Assembly: GCF_050908995.1 (NCBI RefSeq)
Contig: NC_135123.1
Span: 6,138,001-6,202,000 of the forward strand
DNA length: 64,000 nt
Source: Andrena cerasifolii
Lineage: Eukaryota > Arthropoda > Insecta > Hymenoptera > Andrenidae
Direction of reading: 5' to 3'
Shown here: piece after piece, positions 11,101-21,346 of the stretch
Layout: each line of letters begins with the position of its first letter
Position numbering within the stretch: position 1 is the first letter of the stretch
The notes under the pieces: generated by a model
Database searches by the model: none
Seen by the model: only the letters and a program-made list of their open reading frames with translations
What the model was told of the DNA's origin: nothing
Program-made: the position numbers and the translations under genes

Positions 11101-14100
11101 CCCACATCCATCTCCGATCCTTTCGCCTTCAATACGCGAGTCCCGTATCGCACGAAGCCGTTCAGAGGACCTAAGCGGGGTGTCAGAGCAGCCGAGTGCC
11201 CCTGCGAAGAAGTAGAAGGCGTGCCGACTAGTCTAAGGCCGTTAAAATTCAGCGGCTTAAAGAAATCGGCAGTTTCTAATCAAAGCATATCCGAGTCAGT
11301 AATCCAAGACGAGCGGGTAAGAATGATGCTGGCCCTTGAGGATGAACGAGGCGAGGGGAATAAAAAGATATTAGACGTTCATATAAAAGGGTGGAAGAAG
11401 CTGTTCAACTCCAGCGACACTGAGAGCAAGCTCCACAGCTCGCGCTCCAGTATGTCGGCTAGATCTTCCATCGCGAGTATAAAGAATCCGCAGAAAGTGA
11501 AGATATTGAAACGGAAGAAAGAGAAGGAAGGTATAACTGCTCTTCTAATCAAATCTATACACGCCCTACCTCTGGAGAATGTTAAGGAAGATCACGAGAC
11601 ACCGGCGGCGCATACTCCAACGGACACGACAGAAGATTTTGATAATTCAGAGCATCAGCGCGGTACCGAGAATCGTAGCTGTGTGGAGAAAGAGCACGAG
11701 AACGATTACGAAGACGAAGTTTATAGCGCGAAGAAGCAACACGAATCCTCGTTTGAGGAAAACACGCCTAGTTCCGATGGCCTCTCGAATGGATCGTCGA
11801 TCGATAGCGCTAACTATGATATTCTGCGGGACTCGAAGCTTTCCGTTGACGGTGAGTTGAAAGTAAACGGTAAATTCATTAAGACACTTACGAGGGCTAA
11901 TACTTTCCCTCCACTGAGAAGGAGGCCTTCGAAAATCAGATTGCAGAGGGTAGACAGCGACACGCTTCCCCTTCACGAGGACAGCTCATCGTTACCTATT
12001 AAATGTTTATCCTTGAACCTAATATCGTCCGATTTAGACCTCATTGCAATGCCACGATTTGATTCCGCGAAGAATTCAGACTCTGCAGTGGACGAAACGA
12101 AGAGGGAAGAAGAAAGTGTAGAACCGATGACTGCAAATGTTGCTTCCGAGGAGGCTGTAATTGAAACAGAGTCTGCTAAAAATATTGACGGTGAATTGCA
12201 GAAGCAACGGAGCAGAGAGAATTCGGAAGACTTCAGCCTCGCTCTAGCGACAAGTACGCCGGTAGAAGATCGTCCTCCTTTCTTCGCGGAAGTTCAAGTA
12301 CAGGACTCTGCAGTGACCAGCAGAGGAAACGAAGCAACTGTCAATGATTACCACGAACCCGAAGCTCCGTCTGAGAATCTCGACACAGTCCCAGTTGTCG
12401 ATTACTACGATCAACACACCTCAGCTGATACCGATAACATGAACGATGATTTATCTTGTGCCGATGAGTCTGAAATATCTGCTTCCGCGTACTCTCTACT
12501 GCAGAACGCAAGTGACACGGAGAGCAAAGACAAGAGAGAAACATTCAGACAGGTGCACAAGGGATTCCCTTCTCTGATCGAGGAGACGGACAATCATCCT
12601 CTTCAAGATTCTTTCAAAGAGACAGAATGCCTGGAGAAACTGGAAGACCCGACCGCCTTGAAATTTACTGCGTCGACCCAATCGCTCCCATCGTTGCAGC
12701 AGTTTCAATTCGCTACGGTAGGGACGTCGAACGTAGATGAAAATGTGGACCATAAGCTACCGGCAGAGTCTATGTCGAAGACTTCGTCCAGCATCGAGAG
12801 CTTGATACAATCGTCGTGCAATGATTTAGACGAGGTGCTGCATAATAACAGACGACGTCGTATGTTGGATTTGATTCGGATAATTGACACGAAGATGATG
12901 GAGCATTCGGAGAGATACGACGACGACGGTAACGGCCGAGTGAGAAGGAAGAAACGGGACAGAGTGTACAAGAACTTCAATCCCAGGAATTTGCGCAGAA
13001 ACTTGCATAATAGATGTCTAAGGAGGCACCTCCACGGCCACGTGCATCAGGAAGTTCTGCACGCGTCACCGATGTCAACGGACTTCCCTCTACACGAATC
13101 CATGCCAGTGCCACTTACACCAGACTCCTCTTCCTACAATTCCTCTCTCGAGAGCATAATTATTAGCGACGCGTTAATTCAGTCGCGGCTACGCAAAACC
13201 GCAGAGTCGATGCGCTCGAAGCGAAGCTTCCTCACCAAAGGATCCCCGGTCGATCCGCTACCTCGTGAAACTCTTGCCAAGGAATTAACCGTAGATACTC
13301 AAAGCAGCGATTCGATTAGGAACAACAGTAGCATTATAGAAATGAAGGAACTAAAGCCCAATGATACTAACCCTTCGATACCACCGGTAGATCATGCGGT
13401 ACATGAGACTCGTAGCATTTGTAATATAAGTGAAGTATCAGATCACGATGAATTTCCTGATATTACTAACACTGCTAATATGACTTACAACTCGTGTGTG
13501 TCCCGTCCTTCTCCCAATCACAGGCAACAGGACGAGGCATCTTTGAGTCCATCTTATCCACTTCCGGCCGTTCCTTCTATGGTGTCAAAAGTATGTCAGT
13601 TGCCGCCGACTAAGGCCCAACCGGCTGCATCGTTGCATCGGAGGTCCAGCGATTCTGATTTGAGCATCACCCCCAAAGGTAAGTAGCTGCAAAGCACTCA
13701 CAGCGATTGTTACCGGAACAGTGGATGTCGTCTTACAAGGGGAGGACCGGGTCTGGTGGACATCGATTTTGCTGAGCCTTAGCACAATGGATCTACGTCG
13801 AAAATGAGTAAATAGGTGCCCTAGCGTTTAAGCCTATAGACCTTAGTAATAGAGATATTTACGTGTAAATTATTAAACATTTCAGGGTGGTCGTGGGGTT
13901 TGAATGGGTAAAATTCCCACACTACCCTGGCGCGCCCGGGGGATTCCTCCCTGGAGGCGTCGGGGTGCCTTTTGAAGATTTCCCCACGTTAAAAAAAATA
14001 ATTAATAAAAAAGAATGTTATAAAGAAAATTTATTGGATAAGGGATAGGGGGTAGGTGTAGGAGATAGATTCCTCTCTGCATGCGTCAGGGTGCCTTTTG

Positions 14101-17100
14101 AAGATTTCCTAATGTTACAAAAATGTTATAAAAAAATTTATTGGATAAGGGTTAGGGGGTAGATTTCCCCACGTTAAAAAAAATGTATAAAAAAATAATT
14201 TATAAAAAAAAATTATAAATCTTCCAGGGGGTAATCCCCCGGGGGCGCTAGGGTAATGTGGAATTATTACTCACTAAAAACCCCCAGCCACCTTGAAATG
14301 TTTAATCTTAATAATCTTACCATTTACTAAAATATATAATGTAATATCAAGAAAATTTTATCCTACAAATCAATTTTTATTCTGAAGATTCGTGTCACTT
14401 TTTATTTTATTAACATAATCAGGAGGTAAACACATTGAATATCCTTACAAAGAATTAAGTCAAATTTTCACAACATTATATTTCTCTTACTTTATTATCA
14501 ATCCTAATTTAAATAATTATTGAGATTCACTAATTTACAAAATTTAAGTTAATGAGTCTGATTAGACATATATTTTGAAAATATAGAATAGAAATAATAT
14601 TTTCTATTAACTTGAAATAAACATCTGAATAAACAACTTAATACCAAACACAAAAAATAAATAAATTAACACACAAGAAAGAAACTTCTTTCAACATATA
14701 TATATATATATTAATTCATCATACCGTATACGTGGTATAACTCCACGAATTCAAATAATAAAAATAATATGAAATATTCAAACTAATATAAATCTTAGTC
14801 TAAGTAAACTAAATCCTATAAATATTAATGAAATCAAAACATGTAAATATCTCTACTATTAAGGCCAATAAGCTTAAACGCTCCGACATCTATTTACTTA
14901 TTTTCAACATAGGTTATATTGTGCCAAGGCTCATCAAAATCCATGTATACCAGACCCTGTCCTCCTCATGTTAGTGTTCAGACGTTCACTTTCTATCTCG
15001 TTCCCTAAATTTTAATCTCCTCTTGCGATTGAAGACAAATCGCACGATAGACGCACCTTATTCATAAATGCATTGCCCTTCAGGTAGTTCATTGCGGGCT
15101 GAGATACAAATTACAGGATGCCTCATAAAGTGAGTCCTATCCAGCAAAGAAGACATTCCCGAACCAAATGCAATATAATTCATGACGATTCCACGTGGTC
15201 ATAGGTAATCATTTTTCTCTCCATTTAAACATAGTTTCTGTACGTAAATGCTGAAGTGTCAGAGATACTGCATTCTTGGCGAAGGAATCACTTTATGAGA
15301 CATTCTTTGTTTCTAATGTTACGGGAATGTTTATCGTATCAAATAAGAACGTAGAATAATGTATGCTGTAGGTAATTCTTTCGGAGCGAACGACAGGTCG
15401 CTGACTGGATTGCTGAAGACATCCACCGCTGCTATAAGGACCATGAATCAGGATGCATTCGAGATGCTAGAGTATCCATTCATCACCATGCAAGTATATC
15501 CGCCAGGATTTATTCTACACATCGGTAAGCACTATAATCCTCGACCATTCGGCCGAATGCTTCTCAACACTGCGCTCTCTTCTAAACGTTACCCGCTTCT
15601 GTTGCATAGTTTAATCATAAAGTGTGTATATTGAGACAGGTGGTCTCGTAAGTTCAAGATCGGTCAAGTTGCTTGAGCGAATCAGTAACTTAGAAGAGCC
15701 GGAGAGTCGTGACGGATGGTGGAAAGAAGTCAGGATGGAGGTTCGGTCGCACGCCAGGGCACTAGCGTGTAACGTAGTGATTGGTTACAGAGAGGAAACC
15801 AGTATATGGTAAGGATCTCCTAGAGAGCATACTTTCCCCCTGATCTTACCATTCATTTCTCCGCAGCGATGATGTCTGCGTGTTGAACGCGTATGGCACA
15901 GCGGCAGTAATCAACTTCCACAACTCGACTCAGGATCCGGACAGCGTCTTCATCGGCACAGGGCAGTCAGGGTCTGTCACAAACCCCGCAGACATAGAGC
16001 GCGAGAAAGCTCAGCAGAAGCCGGTGCCGGTGAAAGCGGAGAAGGGCGAGACCGATATCCCTGTGCCGATCTCCGTTCAGACTGGCAAAGTGAGGCACAC
16101 GTCGGAAAGCAAAGACCACGAAGTGCAATTCCAAAGCAAGTGCAGCCTCTGCCACTTGCCGTACAACGAGGCGAGCGTTCCGTTCCGCGTGAACGTCGCC
16201 AAATGCTCGATATGCAGGCGCGCCAGGGTGCCGGACGTAATGTTCACTACCGTTGAGTTGCCGGAGATCTTGACCACCACTGGCCGCGGCTGCATCATAC
16301 AAGCTACAGCCTGTAAAACTAAGAAGGACCTGAGGGGCGAGCTGAACGCCAAGGAGATATCGGACTGCCTGCCGTTCCTAGAATACGAGCTGCACAGTCT
16401 GCTGCTGAACAAACTGAAAGTGAAGGGGATGAACGCGGTGTTCGGGTTGAAGCTACAGGTCTCCGTTGGGGAGCGACTGATCATAGGGATGGCTGTGGGC
16501 ACGGCTGTCTTTCTGGCCGCGCTACCTGCCCCCTCTATCCCTCAAATCGCTTCCGGCAATTCTTGGCACAAGGAGGAGCAGCTAGCAGAGATTCAGAAGA
16601 CCTTGGTCGCGACTGTCATTAAGAACAGAGAGTTCTATCGGCTTAAGCCTGTCGTGGTAGGTGCACCCTTAGTTGTAACTGTTCTGGAGGCTTGCAAGGT
16701 GTCGATGAACGATCTGTTTGCCGCAGGATGTCGAGAACGGACGCGTCACGACTTCCGACACCGACGAATCGGACGAAGATCTGCGCGATTTAGATTTCAG
16801 CGTCGGCACTAGGGATACTTGTATATTAGAAGTGGACGACATCGAGGACATGGATAGAATATCGTTGCTGATGGACGATAGACCGCCGGACGACTTCCAC
16901 GTGGTGAACACTCAATCGATCCCAGGTCTCGATGATCTGGAGATCGTGAGGAACCTGCAGATGTTCACTCAGATCTCGAGGACCAAGATTCCCGCGGGGC
17001 AGATCGCGTCTATGCCCTCGAAATACTTTGCCAAGTTGCTTCAGGTACTGTTCGCCAGGGAAAGCAGGGTTCGTTCGAGGGCCAAGTTAACGGAGTGGTT

Positions 17101-18121
17101 ACTTTCTTCTAGTCTGTGTACTTCAAGCTAAGGAGGATGATCCCCTGCGCACTTTGCGACATGCAGTTTAAGCTGGCGCTCCCCGAACCGGACGAGATAC
17201 AGTTCACAGTGATCGGCATGGCTCTTGGACTAGGGGACCCAGTGAAAGTGAACAAGCCTAAAAAGAAACTGATGTGCCATTCCAGCAGCAAGGATCAGGT
17301 GAAGAAACCAGGTAAATAATTCAAGCACGCTGATCTCCGTTGTGCTTGGAATAATCACTACAATCCTCTTTCAGACGACAGCGACATGATATTTAACCTT
17401 GACGTGGACCACGCCGAGGTTTCCTCCGACAACGCGTCCGCCAGTATTACCCTCAACTCTGCTCTAATTAACACACCGGGATTGAAATCTAGAACTCGGT
17501 CGCCGATGCGCTCCAAGCTCCACCCGATGCATAAACACAAACATGTAAATCTCCAGTACGCAAAGAAACATTTTACAGAACGGGCGACTAAGATCAATTG
17601 CATTCTTCACAGATGCCTTTAAAGGGAAGATACGGCGTGGACATAACACCTCTGTCTTACCTGCCGGGCGGTCGCATCGAGAGGTACCTGGGGAATCTGA
17701 ATTTCTTCTTTATCCGCGAGAGCACGTCTATCAGAGAGGTTCGCATAATGTCCTATATTCAATGCACAGTTAAAACCAGCTAATGCATTAACAGAGCTTT
17801 TCTCCGTTGCAGAACGGTGGCCTGAGTGGATTCACGCACAGCTTCGTGATGGAAGTTCTGGCGATCGTTCGTGCGCACATCTCGGCGCTGGGAGGCAACG
17901 CGATGGTGGCATTTTTCATGACCAAATGCGTGCTGTTTCACAGCCCTCATAAGAATCAAGTGGGTGTAACGATTACTCGTCAAGTACCGATTGCAACGAG
18001 GTGTCTCTTGATTTTAAGAATTGACAAATTTCAGGGCCAGTGTCTGATAAACGTCGGCGGAGACGTGGTGTCGGTCTCGTACTTCGCGGACGAGAAGCAC
18101 TGCGCGAGCTCAAATTGCTGA
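8196..18121 (+). CDS. C2CD5: C2 domain-containing protein 5 (C2CD5/CDP138 family), complete, 14 coding exons
   Basis: Exons: 8196-8565, 9324-9464, 9539-9755, 9863-9982, 11025-13678, 15372-15524, 15640-15808, 15867-16656, 16727-17044, 17113-17311, 17375-17544, 17613-17738, 17813-17959, 18035-18121. The sum is 5661 nt, 1886 aa; all junctions are GT-AG and phase-consistent. The start MPGKIKVKVLAGRNLPVMD is the conserved family N-terminus and opens the C2 domain (about residues 1-115). Four segments contain G-x-NAV-x-G-like cores (about residues 238-244, 1266, 1463, 1836), as in the YbjQ-related repeats of this family. A C-x2-C-x17-C-x2-C pair lies at residues 1367-1391. In mammals the protein is a Ca2+-binding Akt substrate in GLUT4 vesicle fusion (family knowledge); the role here is inferred. 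Vertebrate homologues are about 1000 aa. The excess is exon 5, about 885 disordered Ser/Glu/Lys-rich residues ending in SSDSDLSITPK, a conserved family motif. Identity is very sure; use of full exon 5 is less sure. Confidence 0.95.
8880..9060. repeat. Probable dispersed-repeat remnant in C2CD5 intron 1
   Basis: A short palindrome AGGGGTGGTTTCACCCCT near 8918-8936 sits in AT-rich sequence with no coding signal. It resembles the ends of small insect MITEs, but no partner copy or target duplication was found here. Confidence 0.25.
11025..13678 (+). other. C2CD5: Giant C2CD5 coding exon (disordered insertion)
   Basis: This single 2654-nt exon encodes about 885 residues between the C2/YbjQ N-terminal part and the conserved C-terminal half. 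It is low in hydrophobic residues, rich in Ser, Glu, Asp and Lys, and has basic patches such as RRKKRDR and RNLRRNLHNR near residue 940. No known domain was recognised. Skipping it entirely would join GA to GT and create GAG TAA, an immediate stop. A strong in-frame internal donor (GACG|GTGAGT, exon end 11851) would join exon 6 in frame and remove 609 residues. Confidence 0.8.
13741..14965. repeat. Fold-back (long inverted repeat) element in C2CD5 intron
   Basis: The left arm (13741-13955) reappears inverted on the right. The outer part 13741-13876 matches 14822-14965, and the inner part 13877-13955 matches about 14222-14305. Shared stretches include GCGTTTAAGC and AGAGATATTTAC. The right arm is interrupted by about 515 bp of AT-rich sequence (14306-14821). 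The loop (13960-14220) holds degenerate tandem units with AAGATTTCC and GGATAAGGG. No transposase reading frame is present, so this is a non-autonomous element lying 62 bp after the exon-5 donor. Confidence 0.75.
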
Positions 18122-18600
18122 CCCCAACCTCCTCACTCCGCACCCCCATAGCTGCAACTGCACTCCGAGGCTCAGCGCCGCAAGTTCGACTTCTCGGCGA
18201 GCGTAGTCAGTCGTTTCGGACGGACCATGACTCATTACCCTGTGATAGGATAGGGCTTGTAAATAATCGAGTTTCTAGCATAAGTGATTCGTGGGAATCC
18301 AGTGGACGGTACATAAGCTTAAGTTTGTAACGTTTAGCGGCCCGGCTTCGCGTAGCAAACACCAATCAGGTCCACACGACGCACATACCCGGCTCTAACA
18401 GTTTTAGACAGCCGAGGAGTCCTGAGGCAGCATCGGCGACGGCGATCAGGTGCTTTCAGAGTTGTACAGAAAGTTTGCACACTGTTTTCCTATCCAACGA
18501 AGTAGGCGTTCTAATCGGAGCTCAATCTTTTCCTTTAAGTGCAACGTTAGGATAGGTGGTCTATTAGGGAATCGCCGCGGGACGTCTCAATAAAGGATTC
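18122..18600 (+). terminator. C2CD5: C2CD5 3' UTR with poly(A) signal
   Basis: The first canonical AATAAA after the stop is at 18589-18594. A second AATAAA lies at 18999-19004. Either could end the transcript, which converges with the myosuppressin gene on the other strand. Confidence 0.45.
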
Positions 18601-19709
18601 ATTTGCCGGAGGTTGCAATAATCTAATTTTCCAAAGACGCCGGGGAATAATCGACTGAATCCTTTGGCAATTCTTTAGACACTAGGGCATCGAAGGGAAG
18701 AGATACTTTACCTTTCTCCCGCTGCAATCGTTGAACGCGCTTTTGAAAATTCAACTCCGCGCGATGTACGAGCTGTGCTGCGGGATCATCGGGCGGAGTA
18801 CGGCTCACGAGATATTTTGTACATTGGATTGTTACGCATGCATGTTTAACATTTTGCACTCGGTTGTTGTTTGTTGTTACGACTTAGGTCATTACGCAAG
18901 AATTAAAGCCCACGCCGTGTGATGTGCATTGTAAAACGATGGTTGCGTTTTATTTTTACACAGTCATTAATTACTCTTTCATTGTTACAATACGATCGAA
19001 TAAAATTTGTCTCCAAAGCAAAACGCTCGGCTGCTTTCGTGCTCCGAGCGAAGCCTCCCGGTACGATCCAACACCTAATAAGAGGACAAGTCCGCAGCTC
19101 TCTGCGAAGTAGAACGATTATTCAACGAGGCTAGATGTTCGTCGTTCAAATAACTTTATTATATGAGCTTCCTCTTCGCTAATATCCATCTCGTTTGCTT
19201 CAAACTATATCCATAGTTAGTACAATATAGAGGAAAGAAAGTCTGACTACTGAGTTATACTCTGAAGAGTGGTTAAATGTCGGAACCGCGAGATCGCGAG
19301 AGTCTAACTGAAAAGTTGAAGTGAAAAAGCATGCCGACTAGGCTCTGACTAGAGGCGTCGCATTTTATTAATGCTCAACGATCTTCTCTTTAAAAAACAG
19401 AGTAAGTGTCAGTGGTGCAACTTGTTGCTGCTGCGACCAAGCTATTTTATTTGCAAGAAGTGGAGAGCCTTTAGCATTCCCTTGGCTAAACGAGTGGGGT
19501 GCTCGGTACACAAGTAGTTAATTGCCATTTTAATTAGATATCCGTGCCCAGTGTGTGCTCTGTTACGCTTTTATCATATCCAATTACACGACGATGGCAA
19601 ACAAGGGAAGAGAAGACAAAAGTAATGGAATTTTGCGTGAGGCGAGTCGAGTGATGAGAGTTCAACTGTTGAGAATCGTCTGATGTTGAAGTGTAATTGC
19701 TCGGGGCGC

Positions 19710-21339
19710 CTAACGACGCCTTCCGAAGCGCAGGAAAACGTGGTCCACATCCTGTCTCTTCACGCCGCTGTCCAGCAACGGGATGCTTTCATGGAATCCT
19801 GCGAATTAAAACATAATCGTTACAAATCTGGCCCGTCTTATTTCCCTGCAATCTTTGCTCTGAGGGTTGACTTTCAGCTCTTTTTATCAGACAGTTTAAT
19901 TCTTTTTTCATTCAAACTGCAAATTACTAAATGCAAGCAATTGCAACTTAAGGGGAGCACCTGGTTTAGAGCGTCGAAATTTTTCCTTTTTTTTTTTGCT
20001 TTAATCGGTAGTAATCATTGATTCGTCAATTTCCGCGCGATGATCTTGAAATTTTTCAATTAAATTTTTTTCTTGTATTGTATAAATATGTATTAAAATA
20101 CCCCTAAAGTTCTGGGAAGATCTACTTTATTCAATTGTATGGAAAAAATCATTTTCGCGTCCTAAACCAGGTTCTCCCTTCAAGGGATGTTAGACCAGCA
20201 GGTCAAGAAATATCGCATCTTTGGGAATTTATTTCTAAGTGACAAAAACACTTTTATCCATAAAAATTTTTCAACGAAGATAGACGCATCTTTGAATAAT
20301 ATATACAAATTTTTTTTCAAATACCAAAACATCCCTTAAGCTTTAAATGCGTTTTTCTCGAAACCATCTCGATGGATTTTTACACAATTTTGCACAGATG
20401 TTCTTAAATGAATTCTCTATCGTCCGACCGACAATTTTTCGATATTTTAATTTTTACCTGACTTATGCGCATTGGCGTAACTAGTTAGGAGGCCGGGTGG
20501 GCCTGGCCCCCCTAAACTGCGGATTGGCCTCCCCAAAACGTGGAATGGGCCTTCCTAGAAACTATCAAATTAAGTAAAAATATTCGTCCGTCAAATAATC
20601 AATATTTTTTTATCCAGTTTACTCTTTGTTTTAGTGTCAAAAAAATATGTAGGTAAATGGTTTTTACAAAATTTGTACATATATAAAGATTTCCTCCACC
20701 TATAAAAAAAGAGGGAGTGAGAGGGGGTGGGGGTGGAGAGATAGGCCCTCCCCCAACAAAAATCCTAGTTACGCCAATGCTTATGCGTAAATAAAGTCCA
20801 TTTTCTTACACACGAAAATGAGTATTTTCCTTCAAAGCGTACCTACTTTGTTATTTTTCAACGAATCGAAAAAATTGTCAGTCGGGCGATTGAGTTTTAC
20901 TAAAATTACAGCGTACACCGTTTCGGAAAGCGTGGTTTCGAGAAAAATGCATTTAAAGTTTTGCGGGATGGTTTGATATTTGAAAAAAAAATTGTATATA
21001 TTACTCAAATATGCGTTTATCTTCTCTGAAAATTTTGTACGGATGGAAGAGTGTTTTTGCCGCTTAGAAATAAATTGCCAAAGGAAGCCCGTTAACAGAA
21101 ACTGTGCTGGATTTCTCTGTTGCACCTGGTATGTGGCTCTGCTTTTCTTCGACGTAGCTCTCGATTTCCGGGCCGAACTCGTACATTCTGGAGAGGGCGG
21201 CGCAGACTTTACGGATCCTCGGAGGGAGGTCGTCCAGGTAGCCAGGGTTGCACTGGGTGGGCATAGCCGCGAGGACGTTATTGCTGACCATCGACATGGC
21301 CGTCAGCGAGACGAGGATCATGATCGTCGAGCCTATCAT
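19710..21339 (-). CDS. Ms: Myosuppressin neuropeptide precursor, complete, two coding exons
   Basis: Exon 1 coding is 21339 down to 21126 and exon 2 is 19798 down to 19710: 303 nt, 100 aa. The start follows a 5' UTR acceptor (TTTTCAAG, exon start 21346). Residues 1 to about 25 form a hydrophobic signal peptide ending near NNVLA. The propeptide has [19 protein letters not shown] and a second Cys (residues 30 and 46). The mature peptide [10 protein letters not shown] is preceded by KR and followed by G-RRR, giving [27 protein letters not shown] after dibasic cleavage and amidation. Myosuppressins inhibit visceral muscle through GPCRs (family knowledge). The exon junction falls in the Gly codon of [15 protein letters not shown]. 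The 1.3-kb intron is mostly nested repeats. Upstream non-coding exons were not located. Possible AATAAA signals on this strand lie at 19446-19451, 19364-19369 and 19155-19160. Confidence 0.96.
19950..20184. mobile_element. Small MITE in myosuppressin intron
   Basis: About 24-bp inverted ends: AAGGGGAGCACCTGGTTTAG at the left, and AAGGGAGAACCTGGTTTAGG read inward from the right. The interior is T-rich with no reading frame. The flanks look like TTAA on the left and TTCA on the right, so a TTAA target is possible but imperfect. Confidence 0.6.
20185..21080. mobile_element. Palindromic repeat (family P1), copy 1, carrying a nested hAT MITE
   Basis: The left arm (20185-20390) and right arm (about 20860-21080) are inverted copies, sharing AATTTATTTCTAAG, CAAAAACAC and TTTTTCTCGAAACC. 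Related copies occur at 25748-26345 and 30176-30311. No transposase is encoded. The right arm ends only about 45 bp inside the intron from the myosuppressin exon-1 donor (21125). Confidence 0.75.
20470..20779. mobile_element. hAT-type MITE nested in repeat P1
   Basis: The element is 310 bp with perfect 15-bp terminal inverted repeats CATTGGCGTAACTAG. It is flanked by an exact 8-bp target duplication CTTATGCG at 20462-20469 and 20780-20787. The uninterrupted target CTTATGCGTAAATAAAG exists in the P1 copy at 26122-26135 (other strand), which confirms the insertion boundary. An 8-bp duplication is characteristic of the hAT superfamily. The interior has runs of G and C and no coding frame. Confidence 0.9.
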
Positions 21340-21346
21340 CGTGGTC

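Noticed and set aside
15880..16812. 310-codon open frame read straight through
   Set aside because: The first part is C2CD5 exon 8, but the tail after 16656 is intron. Family comparison and phase show splicing to 16727 in another frame.
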